Positions 1-9,118 are shown, counted from the first letter of the stretch. The stretch is DNA of 64,000 nucleotides from Pseudomonas frederiksbergensis (GCF_001952935.1 NZ_CP018319.1:1353501-1417500); one strand, 5' to 3'. A program made the numbers and translations. Notes: generated from the sequence alone by a model not told the origin.

Positions 1-331
1 CGAGGAGTTTTTCGGTGAATTGACCGCGCGTGCCGGGCTTGGCCGCTGCTTGCTGCCAGCGCACCGACAGCCCGGGTTCGCGAGCATCCGGCAATTCGAT
101 GAGCCATCGCGAGGCACCCGCTGCGTGCTGCTCGAGGTACTGCTGGGCCAGGGTCAGACTGGCTTCGGAGGACAGCGAGCGGGCGGGAATTTCCGGCTGC
201 ATCCAGTGGCTGATCTCATCCTTGAAATAGGCGAGCGTGCCGGTAAGGAAAATCGCGAACAACAGCCAGCCGAAGATCAACCCGGCCCAGGTGTGCAGCC
301 AGGCCATGGCCTGTCGAAAGCCCTCTTTCAT
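1..331 (-). CDS. PepSY-associated TM helix protein (partial)
   Basis: N-terminal 110 residues of a PepSY-domain membrane protein; the rest lies beyond the left edge. After a short basic start comes the typical first helix (AWLHTWAGLIFGWLLFAIFL, residues 9-28), then a periplasmic stretch. This family is thought to act in reduction or release of siderophore iron at the inner membrane. The ATG at 331 overlaps the stop of the upstream DUF3649 gene by four bases (ATGA), so the two are translationally coupled, and a Fur box precedes the pair. The family call is firm; the exact role is inferred from context. Confidence 0.8.
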   Translation of the reverse strand, partial: MKEGFRQAMAWLHTWAGLIFGWLLFAIFLTGTLAYFKDEISHWMQPEIPARSLSSEASLTLAQQYLEQHAAGASRWLIELPDAREPGLSVRWQQAAAKPGTRGQFTEKLL

Positions 332-633
332 GAGCGGCCCATCCAGAACGCCAGCCCCGACACCGCCGCCAAAACCACGCTCGGCACGATCAATCCGAAC
401 CAGGCTTGCCACGCACTGCGGCAGGCAAAGCACCAGAGTACAGCGACCAGATAGACTAGAAACGAGGTCATCATCCCGGTGACCACCGCTTCGCCGCGAG
501 CCAAGGGCAGCCACATTGTCAGGCTGACACTGGCCAATGCCGCGACGAGGTAACCCCCCAGCACGGCCGCCAATACTCGGGAAGTAACGGCCAGTCGGTA
601 GGAAACGGGGAGCGCAGTGATTTTGCCTTTCAT
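328..633 (-). CDS. DUF3649 small membrane protein, iron-uptake associated
   Basis: 101-residue protein with three hydrophobic segments (about residues 18-40, 48-68 and 75-97), matching the DUF3649 family that sits beside PepSY reductase-like proteins and siderophore receptors in pseudomonads. ATG 633 is preferred over an in-frame start 39 bases upstream because AAGG lies about eight bases before it. It is coupled to the PepSY gene by ATGA. The Fur box about 60 bases upstream suggests induction by iron starvation. Molecular function is unknown. Confidence 0.7.
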   Translation of the reverse strand: MKGKITALPVSYRLAVTSRVLAAVLGGYLVAALASVSLTMWLPLARGEAVVTGMMTSFLVYLVAVLWCFACRSAWQAWFGLIVPSVVLAAVSGLAFWMGRS

Positions 634-692
634 GTTTCGACCTTGAAACGGGTGAGACCCCGTAAATGTCACGGAGCCGACAAGGTCGCAAT

Positions 693-711
693 ATTAATGA
701 TAAATATTCTC
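693..711. promoter_or_regulatory. Fur box upstream of DUF3649-PepSY
   Basis: ATTAATGATAAATATTCTC matches the 19-bp Fur consensus at 14 of 19 positions by eye. It lies 60 bases upstream of the DUF3649 start in an AT-rich patch, where a promoter would be expected. Confidence 0.65.
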
Positions 712-770
712 ATGTGCAAAAGAGATCCGACGGGATCGTTGTTACAGCAGTCAACGTTCAGTCAGCACGA

Positions 771-803
771 ACAAAAACGGGCCTGCATAAGCAGACCCGT
801 TTG
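771..803 (-). terminator. Intrinsic terminator of the hibernation factor gene
   Basis: Twelve-base inverted repeat (AAACGGGCCTGC / GCAGACCCGTTT, one wobble) around a four-base loop. Read on the minus strand it is followed by a run of Ts, just past the stop at 836. Confidence 0.7.
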
Positions 804-835
804 TCAGTGGTGGAAGGTAAAAACCTAATCAAATA

Positions 836-1243
836 TCAGCCGTTTTGCGCAGCCTGTTCGTTCTCGAGAAACTCGTCTTCCAGCAGCGCATCGGCTGCAA
901 CTCTCTCGAACGGCACCACAGCGGCACGTGGTTTGCCCCGCAGTTTGCCGAACAGGTGCTCAAGCGCATGTTCAAGTTTTTCGGCCGCCCCGTCGATCGC
1001 CAGTTCCAGGGAGTCGGCTTTATGGGTTACAGAAATCGGTTGGTGGCCTTTTGGCCGCGCTTCCAGCTGACAGCGCATGTCATGGGGACCGGGCTTGTCG
1101 CCGTTCTCGTCCCGCAGATGAACCTCGACGCGTGTCAGGTCCTCCTCATAACGTTCGAGCGTGCTCTCAATGGTAGTACGTACCCACTCCTCCAGTCGGA
1201 TGCTGCTTTGAATATGGTTATCGCTGTTGACTTGGATTTGCAT
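836..1243 (-). CDS. Ribosome hibernation-promoting factor, HPF/RaiA-like
   Basis: 135 residues of the HPF/YfiA (RaiA) family, which binds the 30S decoding region to store inactive ribosomes. The body has the beta-alpha-beta-beta-beta-alpha pattern: MQIQVNSDNH strand, the helix WVRTTIESTLERYE, then VEVHLRDENG and a second helix rich in A, E and L. An acidic tail (residues 115-135) replaces the long C-terminal dimerisation domain of long HPF. It is not in the rpoN cluster, so it is probably a paralogue of the main hpf. AAGGG lies six bases before the ATG. It is monocistronic, with a terminator downstream. Confidence 0.75.
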   Translation of the reverse strand: MQIQVNSDNHIQSSIRLEEWVRTTIESTLERYEEDLTRVEVHLRDENGDKPGPHDMRCQLEARPKGHQPISVTHKADSLELAIDGAAEKLEHALEHLFGKLRGKPRAAVVPFERVAADALLEDEFLENEQAAQNG

Positions 1244-1456
1244 AGTTCATCCCTTATTTCAGCTAGCTCGCGAGAGGCACATCGGCTGGCCCTTGGGCGT
1301 CATCACCGTGACCTCTTACTTACACAATCGGTCTGCGCGCAGAACAATTCAACCCCTAAAAAAAGATAAATTTTGATTCGCAAAAAAAGCCGGACAAGGA
1401 GCAAAAGCGCTGTTAAGGTCGGGAGTTGGGTCGCCTGACTCTTTTGTCACAATTGC

Positions 1457-2404
1457 TCACATCTGCCGCTCCGCCAGCGGATGCAAACTTCGAAATATCC
1501 CCGCCTCTTCCACCAGCCAGTCATGCACCGCGCGCACGCCCGGATGGCTCAGCGCCCCCGGCGCATAGAGCAGCACGTAACGCTTGTGATTGGGTACCGC
1601 CAGTCCGAACGGCACGATCAACGTCCCCCGCTCCAACTCATCATTGAGCAAGGTTCGCCGCGCAATCGCAACGCCCATCCCGGCAATCGCCGCTTCGATG
1701 GTCAGGTGATTGCGATTGAAGGTATGCCCGCGCCGCACATCCGCACCTTCGAAGCCGATAGCGTTGAGGTAAAACTCCCATTCCGCGTATTCGTAACTGC
1801 CGCGCCAGGCGGTAATGTCGTGCAGCAACGGGAAATGCACCAGATCCCCCGGGCCATGCAGCGGCGGCCGACCACGCAGCAGGCTTGGGGCACAGACCGG
1901 GAAGATCTGCTCGTCGAGCAAGGTTGTGGATAACAAACCGGGATAGCTGCCGTCATTCAGGTCGATGGCCAAATCGAAGTCGCCTTCGTGCAAGGGCACG
2001 CTGCTGTCCTCGGCCACCAGCCGTAATTGAATGTCCGGAAAGCGCTGCTGCAAGCGCGGCAACCTGGGGGTCAGCCATTTGCTCAGGAACGATGGAATCG
2101 AACGCACCCGCAGGATTCCGCTGATCATTCCGGCGTCCAGTCGTCGCAATTCCGCATCGATGCTGCCGTAGGCCTCGTTCACGGTGATGGCCAGTCGCTG
2201 GCCTTCGGCGCTCAATTCCACGCCGCGAGCGCGACGATGAAACAGGCGAAAGCCCAGTCGCTCTTCCAGCTGTCGGATTTGCTGGCTGACCGCACCCGGC
2301 GTGATGTGTAGTTCTTCGGCGCATCGGGTGAACGACAAGTGCCGCGCGGCACAGGAAAACACGTGCAGCCAGACGTAAGTCTGGGCGTGCAATTGGCGAC
2401 TCAT
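1457..2404 (-). CDS. LysR-family regulator, GcvA-like, likely of serine catabolism
   Basis: 315 residues with the LysR layout: N-terminal winged helix (residues about 10-68, with [20 protein letters not shown] and the [16 protein letters not shown] wing) and a two-lobed effector domain (about 95-300). The protein is most like the GcvA/DsdC group. It is divergent from an L-serine ammonia-lyase gene followed by a serine transporter, so control of serine use is the natural inference. A palindrome (TTTAG-N5-CTAAA) begins three bases before its ATG and could serve both directions. The inducer cannot be read from the sequence. Confidence 0.75.
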   Translation of the reverse strand: MSRQLHAQTYVWLHVFSCAARHLSFTRCAEELHITPGAVSQQIRQLEERLGFRLFHRRARGVELSAEGQRLAITVNEAYGSIDAELRRLDAGMISGILRVRSIPSFLSKWLTPRLPRLQQRFPDIQLRLVAEDSSVPLHEGDFDLAIDLNDGSYPGLLSTTLLDEQIFPVCAPSLLRGRPPLHGPGDLVHFPLLHDITAWRGSYEYAEWEFYLNAIGFEGADVRRGHTFNRNHLTIEAAIAGMGVAIARRTLLNDELERGTLIVPFGLAVPNHKRYVLLYAPGALSHPGVRAVHDWLVEEAGIFRSLHPLAERQM

Positions 2405-2406
2405 TG

Positions 2407-2421
2407 TTTAGTCCTGCTAAA
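2407..2421. promoter_or_regulatory. Palindrome in the LysR/serine ammonia-lyase intergenic region
   Basis: TTTAG TCCTG CTAAA is a perfect interrupted palindrome of LysR type (T-N11-A inside), located in the 135-bp divergent promoter region directly upstream of the regulator start. Assignment to this LysR protein is inferred. Confidence 0.45.
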
Positions 2422-2539
2422 GGCTGTCTTAGGAAGTTTCGTTGGTCACGTAGGACCGAGGGAGGCAGTATCGCCGACATTGCGCTTGTCCTACAAAAAT
2501 GGCAGCGATTTCTCTTCCATTGCTTGTATAGGCTTTAGC

Positions 2540-3916
2540 ATGGCTATCAGTGTTTTCGATCTTTTCAAAGTCGGCATCGGTCCGTCCAGTTCCCACACCG
2601 TCGGCCCGATGCGCGCCGCCGCGACCTTCGTCCAAGCCCTGATTGACCAACAATTGCTGGCCGACGTACGACGCGTAGAAATCCGACTGTATGGCTCGCT
2701 GTCGGCGACCGGCGTCGGTCACGCCACCGACCGCGCCTGCGTCATGGGCCTGATGGGCGAGTGGCCGGACAGCATCGATCCAACGTCGATCGACAGTCGA
2801 ATCCAGACCCTGCGTGAAACCGGTGAACTGTCCCTGGCAGGCAAAACCACCATCGCCTTCAACTGGCAGAGCGATCTTCTGCTGCTGGACGAGAGCTTGC
2901 CCTACCACCCCAATGCGATGTCCCTGACAGCCTTTGGCGAAACCGGTGAGCTATCGGAGCAAACGTACTACTCGATCGGTGGCGGTTTCATCATCGAAGC
3001 GGCCGAAGCCGAGTCCGGGATTGCGCCAGCCAGCGATGTGGTGCTGCCGTACGATTTTTCCAGCGCCGCCGAACTACTCAAGCTCTGCAACCAGCACGGT
3101 CTGCGCGTTTCCGAGTTGATGATGGCCAATGAACTGGCCTGGCGCAGCGAAGCGGAAATCCGTCAGGGCCTGTTGCACATTTGGTCGGTGATGCGCGAAT
3201 GCGTCGAGCAAGGGCTGCGCCACGAAGGCATCCTGCCCGGCGGTCTGAATGTTCCCCGTCGCGCGGCGAAATTGCACCGCAGCCTGTTGGAAATCGGCAA
3301 GCCGAATGTCATCACCTCCACGCTATCGGCCATGGAGTGGGTGAACCTGTTTGCCCTCGCCGTGAACGAAGAAAACGCAGCGGGCGGGCGCATGGTCACG
3401 GCGCCGACCAACGGCGCGGCGGGGATCATTCCAGCGGTGCTGCACTACTACATGAAATTCAACCCGGACGCGTCGGACGATGACGTGGTGGCGTTCTTTT
3501 TGGGCGCTGCGGCCGTAGGAATTCTCTGCAAGAAAAACGCCTCTATCTCCGGTGCCGAAGTCGGCTGCCAGGGCGAAGTCGGCTCGGCCTGCGCCATGGC
3601 CGCCGCCGGTCTGGCCGACATACTCGGCGCCACGCCCGAGCAACTGGAAAACGCCGCCGAAATCGGCCTGGAACACAACCTCGGCCTGACCTGCGACCCG
3701 GTCGGCGGCCTGGTGCAAGTGCCGTGCATCGAGCGCAATGCGATTGCTGCCGTGAAGGCGATCAACGCTACGCAAATGGCCCTGCGCGGCGACGGCAAAC
3801 ACTTCATTTCCCTGGACCGGGTGATCCGCACCATGCGCGATACCGGCGCCGACATGCATGACAAATACAAAGAGACTTCACGGGGCGGCCTGGCTGTCAG
3901 CTGGGTGGAGTGCTGA
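2540..3916 (+). CDS. sdaB: L-serine ammonia-lyase, single-chain (type 2) Fe-S enzyme
   Basis: 458 residues, the usual family length. It deaminates L-serine to pyruvate and ammonia in the cytoplasm. The N-terminal beta domain carries the [10 protein letters not shown] signature (residues 14-23). The C-terminal alpha domain holds cysteines 343, 385 and 396, matching the 4Fe-4S ligands of the Legionella type 2 enzyme. The protein ends in Cys458, which in that enzyme enters the active site as a removable fourth ligand (tail-in-mouth). The start at 2540 is chosen because the signature then sits at its normal place; upstream in-frame starts overlap the divergent promoter. The serine transporter follows after 60 bases. 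Confidence 0.93.
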   Translation: MAISVFDLFKVGIGPSSSHTVGPMRAAATFVQALIDQQLLADVRRVEIRLYGSLSATGVGHATDRACVMGLMGEWPDSIDPTSIDSRIQTLRETGELSLAGKTTIAFNWQSDLLLLDESLPYHPNAMSLTAFGETGELSEQTYYSIGGGFIIEAAEAESGIAPASDVVLPYDFSSAAELLKLCNQHGLRVSELMMANELAWRSEAEIRQGLLHIWSVMRECVEQGLRHEGILPGGLNVPRRAAKLHRSLLEIGKPNVITSTLSAMEWVNLFALAVNEENAAGGRMVTAPTNGAAGIIPAVLHYYMKFNPDASDDDVVAFFLGAAAVGILCKKNASISGAEVGCQGEVGSACAMAAAGLADILGATPEQLENAAEIGLEHNLGLTCDPVGGLVQVPCIERNAIAAVKAINATQMALRGDGKHFISLDRVIRTMRDTGADMHDKYKETSRGGLAVSWVEC

Positions 3917-3976
3917 GGAGCATTCCCGACGCCCGTAACACGTGAGCCCGAGCAAGAACAATAACGAGGCCAAACG

Positions 3977-5278
3977 ATGACCGATGTACGTACACCTGCT
4001 GCCGATAATCCTGCTGTAGACCTGACACGCAATAGCGAAATAACCCACAAAGGCTGGAACAAACACGACACCACCTGGATGCTTGGCCTTTATGGCACAG
4101 CCATCGGCGCCGGCACGCTGTTCCTGCCGATCAACGCCGGCGTAGGCGGTTTCTGGCCGCTGCTGATCCTGGCAGTACTGGCGTTCCCGATGACCTTCTA
4201 CGCCCACCGCGGCCTGACCCGTTTCGTGTTGTCCGGGCGTTCCGGGGACATCACCGAAGTGGTGGAAGAACACTTCGGCATCGGTGCCGGCAAGCTGATC
4301 ACGCTGCTGTATTTCTTTGCGATCTTCCCGATTCTGCTGGTGTACAGCGTGGCGCTGACCAACACTTTGAGCAGCTTCATGGAGCATCAGTTGCACATCG
4401 CCCCGCCACCACGGGCGATTCTGTCGCTGGTGCTGATCCTCGGTCTGATGGCCATCGTCCGTTGCGGTCAGGGTGTCATCGTCAAATGCATGAGCGTGCT
4501 GGTTTATCCATTCGTTGCGGCGTTGCTGCTGCTCGGTTTGAGCCTGATCCCGAACTGGAACGGCGCATTCTTCGCCACCGCCAGTGAAGGCATGCCGATG
4601 CCGCTGTTCTTCAAGACCTTGTGGCTGGCGATCCCGGTGATGGTGTTTTCGTTCAACCATTCGCCGATCATCTCCGCCTTCTCCATCGATCAGAAACAAC
4701 GTTACGGCGAACAGGCCGAACGCAAAAGCAGCGGCATTCTCGCCATCGCCCACGCAATGATGGTGGTGACGGTGATGTTCTTCTGCTTCAGTTGCGTGCT
4801 GGCCTTGTCGCCGGCTGATTTGGCGGCGGCGAAGGCGCAGAACATCTCGATCCTGTCGTACCTGGCCAACCACTTCCAGACGCCGGTCATCGCTTACGCG
4901 GCGCCGCTGATTGCTCTGGTGGCAATCACCAAATCCTTCCTCGGCCATTACATCGGCGCCAGCGAAGGCTTCCAGGGCCTGATCGTAAAAAGCCTGCGCG
5001 GTCGTGGCCGGGTGATGTCGGCGAACTGGCTGAACCGCGTGACCGCGCTTTTCATGATCCTCAGCTGCTGGGCCGTGGCGACGTTCAACCCGAGCATCCT
5101 CGGCATGATCGAAACCCTCGGCGGGCCGATCATCGCGTGCCTGTTGTTCCTGATGCCGATGTACGCCATCCGTCGAGTGCCAGCCTTGCGCCAGTATTCG
5201 GGTCAGGCGTCGAACGTGTTCGTGGTGTTGATCGGTTTGATTGCACTGTCTGCGATCATCTACTCATTCATGCCCTGA
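3977..5278 (+). CDS. sdaC: Serine/threonine transporter, HAAAP family (SdaC-like)
   Basis: 433-residue inner-membrane carrier with about eleven hydrophobic helices. The hydroxy/aromatic amino acid permease start GLYGTAIGAGTLFLPINAGVG (about residues 35-56) is clear, as is the later VFSFNHSPIISAF motif. It probably imports serine with protons to feed the adjoining ammonia-lyase, in the sdaC-sdaB arrangement known from enterobacteria. A strong terminator closes the two-gene operon. Substrate choice between serine and threonine is inferred from the neighbour. Confidence 0.88.
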   Translation: MTDVRTPAADNPAVDLTRNSEITHKGWNKHDTTWMLGLYGTAIGAGTLFLPINAGVGGFWPLLILAVLAFPMTFYAHRGLTRFVLSGRSGDITEVVEEHFGIGAGKLITLLYFFAIFPILLVYSVALTNTLSSFMEHQLHIAPPPRAILSLVLILGLMAIVRCGQGVIVKCMSVLVYPFVAALLLLGLSLIPNWNGAFFATASEGMPMPLFFKTLWLAIPVMVFSFNHSPIISAFSIDQKQRYGEQAERKSSGILAIAHAMMVVTVMFFCFSCVLALSPADLAAAKAQNISILSYLANHFQTPVIAYAAPLIALVAITKSFLGHYIGASEGFQGLIVKSLRGRGRVMSANWLNRVTALFMILSCWAVATFNPSILGMIETLGGPIIACLLFLMPMYAIRRVPALRQYSGQASNVFVVLIGLIALSAIIYSFMP

Positions 5279-5290
5279 AACGGGCAGGTA

Positions 5291-5327
5291 AAAAGAAGGC
5301 GGACCACAGAGTCCGCCTTCTTTTTTG
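5291..5327 (+). terminator. Intrinsic terminator after the serine operon
   Basis: Perfect 12-bp stem (AAGAAGGCGGAC / GTCCGCCTTCTT) with a six-base loop and a following T run, 14 bases past the transporter stop. Confidence 0.92.
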
Positions 5328-5499
5328 CCGTGTCTATTGTTCGACAATTTTTGCGGCATGGCCCTTGCTACGTCCCCTGCGAGGCAAAAGGACTTTTGAA
5401 AACCTCAGCGAGAGCGATGTGCCGGTGGTCTGGTGTTGCGAACTAATCCCGATCATGGCCGGTCAACAACTGCACGTTCAATTCAGGCGGTGACGCATC

Positions 5500-5814
5500 A
5501 TGGACAACCCTTTTCAGCTCATTACCGATGCTTTTGCAGCGGATTATCAGATCAACCTGAGCATTCAGGGCCTGGATGGCAGCATCATGCTGACCCTGTC
5601 CAACAACGGTCATGTGGTCGCCAAACGGATGATCAGCGCCGAACAACGCAATGACCCCCAGCGCCTCAAACGCCTGGTGCAAAGCATCCAGTTCGGCATC
5701 GCCATCGAACAGGGCCACAGCGCCGTGGCCATCCTCGAAGCCATGACCGACGGCGACCACAACCTGCCGCCGCCACGCGTCAAAGGCCACAGCCGGCCCG
5801 CCATGAGGTTCTAA
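5500..5814 (+). CDS. DUF3509 domain protein
   Basis: 104 residues (MDNPFQLITDAFAADYQ...) of the DUF3509 family, small cytoplasmic proteins found almost only in pseudomonads, without known function. There is no signal peptide or membrane segment. The N-terminal part looks like a beta-rich sheet (INLSIQGLDGSIMLTLSNNG) followed by a helix with an R/Q-rich face. Its end overlaps the convergent psiE gene by four bases. No regulator or operon partner is visible. Confidence 0.75.
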   Translation: MDNPFQLITDAFAADYQINLSIQGLDGSIMLTLSNNGHVVAKRMISAEQRNDPQRLKRLVQSIQFGIAIEQGHSAVAILEAMTDGDHNLPPPRVKGHSRPAMRF

Positions 5815-6311
5815 ATCTCGCCCTTCTCCACTTCGGGATGCTCACCGGAACCCGCACCGATCTTGCGTTGTGGGTGTTCGATCTTCACCGAAGGGAATTG
5901 CGACGAGGCGTAACGCACCACCAGAATCGCAAACGCCAGCAGCAAAATCCCGCCGCACAGGTAGATGATGCCGATGTCCGGCGGGTTGTGATGCGAGACG
6001 TTGGAGATCAGCAGTCGCGTCAGCGCGGTGATCGCCACGTAGATCAGGAAACGCACCGGCATGTGGTTGGTCTTGAAGTAAATCCCGACCATCGCCCCCA
6101 GTTCCAGGTAGATGAACAGCAGCAAGATATCGTCGATCTTGATGTGCCCTTCTTCGATCATCCCCAGAAATTCCATCACCGCCGCCCACGCGGTGACTGC
6201 ACCGATGGCGAACAGCGCCAGGTAGTGGAAGGTCTCGACGAACAGGTTGCCCAGGGACTCGGCCAATTGATGCACGTTCTGCCGCAGTTTCTCGGCCCAG
6301 TTGATTTTCAC
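5811..6311 (-). CDS. psiE: Phosphate-starvation-inducible membrane protein PsiE
   Basis: 166 residues with four hydrophobic helices (about 25-47, 58-78, 87-105 and 117-137), matching the PsiE family first described as phosphate-starvation and cAMP-CRP controlled in E. coli. Family markers include the LGAMVGIYFKTNHMPVRFLIY segment. The tail is charged and cytoplasmic. Function is unknown. It is convergent with DUF3509 and shares four terminal bases. No Pho box was recognised upstream. Confidence 0.85.
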   Translation of the reverse strand: MKINWAEKLRQNVHQLAESLGNLFVETFHYLALFAIGAVTAWAAVMEFLGMIEEGHIKIDDILLLFIYLELGAMVGIYFKTNHMPVRFLIYVAITALTRLLISNVSHHNPPDIGIIYLCGGILLLAFAILVVRYASSQFPSVKIEHPQRKIGAGSGEHPEVEKGEI

Positions 6312-6529
6312 GGTGATTCTTCCTTAGCTCGGTTCGAGCGGATGATGCGGGTTTGACGTGACGGTTGTTCTGCATGCAGAAAAAAGGCCAGAGGCGCCTG
6401 CCACATGATGGCGAGGTGCTCTAAAACGCGCTCCGTGGCGTTTGGTCGCACCTGCACCTCACAAACCCTGATTTCGGTCTACATTAAAAAGCCACTACCC
6501 AAAGCGCAGGGATTCGCTTATCCTTTTCG

Positions 6530-6545
6530 CTGTATATAAATACAG
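6530..6545. promoter_or_regulatory. LexA (SOS) box of yebG
   Basis: CTGTATATAAATACAG differs at one central base from the ideal LexA operator CTGTATATATATACAG. It lies 44 bases upstream of the yebG ATG. Confidence 0.93.
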
Positions 6546-6588
6546 TGGTCGACAAGACAACTTAATGTGAAGGCATGTGAGGTGGTGA

Positions 6589-6939
6589 ATGGCCGTCGAA
6601 GTGGTATACCGCAGCAGCCGAGATCTGGAGCGCTTGTTCATGGATAAAGCCGAAGCTGACCGTCATGACAAAATGCTCGAACTGGCCGAGTTGCTGGCCG
6701 AAGTGTTGCAAAAAGCCGTTCCGTCCCTGACCGAACAGCAAGTGGAAGAAGCCGGGATCTACATGGCGAAGAACCGCGATGTGTTCGCCAAGGCGTTCAA
6801 GAGTCAGCCGGATGCTCTGTCCGAACTGCTGAACGCGCCTGCTGAAGTCGTTGAAAAGGCTGCACCTGTTGAAGCGCCGGCACCTGTTGAAGTCGCTGAG
6901 CCGATCAAGCCAGCTAAAGCGCCCAAGGCTGCCAAGTAA
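6589..6939 (+). CDS. yebG: YebG-family SOS protein
   Basis: 116 residues. The N-terminal 75 (MAVEVVYRSSRDLERLFMDK...) match YebG, a small DNA-damage-inducible protein of unknown biochemical role. The remainder is a low-complexity Ala/Pro/Glu/Lys tail (PVEAPAPVEVAEPIKPAKAP), longer than in E. coli and typical of pseudomonad orthologues. A near-perfect LexA box lies directly upstream and a terminator follows, so it is a single-gene SOS unit. Confidence 0.88.
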   Translation: MAVEVVYRSSRDLERLFMDKAEADRHDKMLELAELLAEVLQKAVPSLTEQQVEEAGIYMAKNRDVFAKAFKSQPDALSELLNAPAEVVEKAAPVEAPAPVEVAEPIKPAKAPKAAK

Positions 6940-6957
6940 GCAACGCCCGAATTGAAT

Positions 6958-6989
6958 AGGCCCTGAGTCAAACGACTCAGGGCCTTTTT
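6958..6989 (+). terminator. Intrinsic terminator after yebG
   Basis: Twelve-base perfect stem (AGGCCCTGAGTC / GACTCAGGGCCT), four-base loop and T run. It may also serve the convergent E2 gene ending at 7006. Confidence 0.92.
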
Positions 6990-7005
6990 CATGCCTGCGA
7001 TAAAC

Positions 7006-8115
7006 CTAAGCGTCGGGTTGTTCCAGCGCCTCGACCAGTGCCTTGAAGAATCGGGCCGCCTCGCCCCCCGTCACCACGCGATGATCGAAGGTCAGGGACA
7101 GCGGCAAAACCGGATGCACCACCACCGCGCCGTCAACCGCCACCGGTTCGTCACGGATCGCGCCAGCAGCGAGGATCGCCACTTGCGGCGGCACCACCAC
7201 CGGGTTGGCGTAGCGGCCGAACAAGGTGCCGAAATTCGACAGCGTCAGGGTTGCACCCATCATTTCCTTGGGCGGAATCGATCGCGCCTGCACGTCGGCC
7301 CTTAATCGCATGACGCCATCCTTCAAATCAGCCGAAGAGCGATGACCGACATCGCGCAGCACTGGCACGAACAAGCCGTCCGGGGTGTCCACGGCGATGC
7401 CCAGGTCGAGTCGTTCGTGTTGTTTGAGCGACAGGCTTTTGCCGTCGAAAGCGCTGTTGAGCACCGGCTCCACGGCGCACGCGGCCGCCATCGCCTTGGC
7501 GAGACGAATCAGCGGTTCGCGGGCCAGCCCCCAGCGATGCAGGTCGGCGTCACCGAAAATCGTCACCGGCACGACTTCGGCGTGGGACCGGGCCATGTTC
7601 AGCGCCATGCTGCGCCGCACACCGCGCAATCGTTCGCCGCCAAAGCGATCCAGTTCAGTTTGTGCCGCGTTTTCCACATCCGTACGGGTGATTTGCCCCT
7701 CGTGGCCAGAACCCGTCACCCCGCTCAACTCCACGCCGAGTTGCCGGGCCAGTTGCCGCACGGCCGGGGTGGCGCGAGTCGCCAGGTGCTCTCGGGTCGA
7801 GGGAGCCGCGCCGATGAAAAACGAGTCTTCCTGACTGCTGCCGCCACCTTCGAGTCGCCCCACTACGGTGCCCGCATCGGCTTCGCCTTCGTAACCGAGC
7901 AAGGGTTCACCGACGTGAACAATGTCGCCCTCGCCGCCGAAGAGTTTTGCCACCACGCCGTCATAGGGCGCGGGAATATCCACCAGGGCTTTGGCGGTTT
8001 CTACCGACACCAGCAGTTGATCGGCCTTGACGGTATCGCCGACCGCGACGTGCCAGCGGACGATTTCCGCTTCCTGCAAACCTTCGCCCAGATCCGGCAG
8101 TTTGAAATATTTCAT
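7006..8115 (-). CDS. 2-oxo-acid dehydrogenase E2 (dihydrolipoamide acyltransferase)
   Basis: 369 residues: one lipoyl domain (2-76, lipoyl lysine K42 in VETAKAL), a peripheral-subunit-binding domain (about 120-160) and the acyltransferase core. It moves the acyl group from E1 to CoA. The start at 8115 follows a strong AGGAGG; a longer in-frame start lies inside E1beta. Oddity: the catalytic HxxxDG motif reads H345-RVV-T349-G, so the aspartate that usually stabilises the transition state is threonine, and another glycine follows. Some genuine E2 chains have Asn or Tyr there, so activity is possible. No E3 gene lies nearby. Confidence 0.88.
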   Translation of the reverse strand: MKYFKLPDLGEGLQEAEIVRWHVAVGDTVKADQLLVSVETAKALVDIPAPYDGVVAKLFGGEGDIVHVGEPLLGYEGEADAGTVVGRLEGGGSSQEDSFFIGAAPSTREHLATRATPAVRQLARQLGVELSGVTGSGHEGQITRTDVENAAQTELDRFGGERLRGVRRSMALNMARSHAEVVPVTIFGDADLHRWGLAREPLIRLAKAMAAACAVEPVLNSAFDGKSLSLKQHERLDLGIAVDTPDGLFVPVLRDVGHRSSADLKDGVMRLRADVQARSIPPKEMMGATLTLSNFGTLFGRYANPVVVPPQVAILAAGAIRDEPVAVDGAVVVHPVLPLSLTFDHRVVTGGEAARFFKALVEALEQPDA

Positions 8116-8131
8116 CGCGACCTCCTTGGGC

Positions 8132-9118
8132 TCAGGCAAAGTGAAGAACGCTGTCGCAGGCCTGAAGAATGTCCTCGACGTTGGGCATGTACAGCGATTC
8201 CAGTCGATACAGCGGCGGCGGAATGTCCGGCGCAGTGACTCGCTGGATCGGTGCCTGCAAATCCAGCAACACCCGCTCATAGAGGCTCGCGGCGATTTCC
8301 GCACCGACGCCACAGGAGCGCGGCGCTTCATGAACGATCACGCAATGGCCGGTCTTGCGCACCGAAGCTTCCATCGTGTCGAGGTCCAGTGGCTTGATAC
8401 TCGCGACATCGATCACTTCCGCCGAGACGCCCCGCTCGGCCAATGCGGTGGCGGCTTGCAGGGTTTCCATCACACTGGCGCCCCAGCTGATCAGCGTGAT
8501 GTCGTGGCCTTCGCGCAGGGTGAAACAGCTGTCCAGCGGCAGGCGCTTGCCATCGTCCAACAGAGGTTGCGGGTTCATGCGATAGAGCCGGGTCGGTTCG
8601 AGGAACACCACCGGGTCCGGGTCATCGATGGCCGCCAGCAACAAGCCATAGGCCCGGGCCGGCGATGACGGAATCACCACCCGCAGCCCTGGAATGTGCG
8701 CGAACAATGCTTCAGTGCTTTCGCTGTGATGTTCCGGCGCGCGAATCCCTGCGCCCATCGGCGTGCGCATCACCATCGGGCAGGTGATCCGCCCGCGGGT
8801 GCGATTGCGCATGCGGCTGGCGTGTGACACCAGGTGTTCCATGGCCGCGTAGATGAAACCCATGAACTGGATTTCCACCACCGGTTTCAAGCCCTGAGCG
8901 GCCATGCCGACCACCAGTCCGCCGAGCATGGTTTCGGCCAGCGGCGAGTCGATGACGCGCTTGAAGCCAAAGCTGTCGCGCAGCCCTTGGGTGGCGCGAA
9001 ACACGCCGCCGTTCACCCCGACATCCTCACCGAGGACGATGACGTTCTCGTCTTCGCTCATCGCCCGATGCAGCGCGAGATTCACCGCTTCCAGCAACGT
9101 GACTTTGCCGTTACTCAT
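8132..9118 (-). CDS. 2-oxo-acid dehydrogenase E1 component, beta subunit
   Basis: 328 residues, the standard E1beta length. Recognisable features are the N-terminal ALHRAMSEDENVIVLGEDVG segment contacting thiamine diphosphate, GGVFRATQGL, and the C-terminal transketolase domain. It forms the alpha2beta2 decarboxylase with the preceding gene. The ATG at 9118 overlaps the E1alpha stop by eight bases, showing translational coupling. E2 starts 16 bases after its stop. Family members act on pyruvate, acetoin or branched-chain 2-oxo acids; the nearby leucine dehydrogenase homologue favours branched-chain substrates, but that is inference. Confidence 0.9.
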   Translation of the reverse strand: MSNGKVTLLEAVNLALHRAMSEDENVIVLGEDVGVNGGVFRATQGLRDSFGFKRVIDSPLAETMLGGLVVGMAAQGLKPVVEIQFMGFIYAAMEHLVSHASRMRNRTRGRITCPMVMRTPMGAGIRAPEHHSESTEALFAHIPGLRVVIPSSPARAYGLLLAAIDDPDPVVFLEPTRLYRMNPQPLLDDGKRLPLDSCFTLREGHDITLISWGASVMETLQAATALAERGVSAEVIDVASIKPLDLDTMEASVRKTGHCVIVHEAPRSCGVGAEIAASLYERVLLDLQAPIQRVTAPDIPPPLYRLESLYMPNVEDILQACDSVLHFA

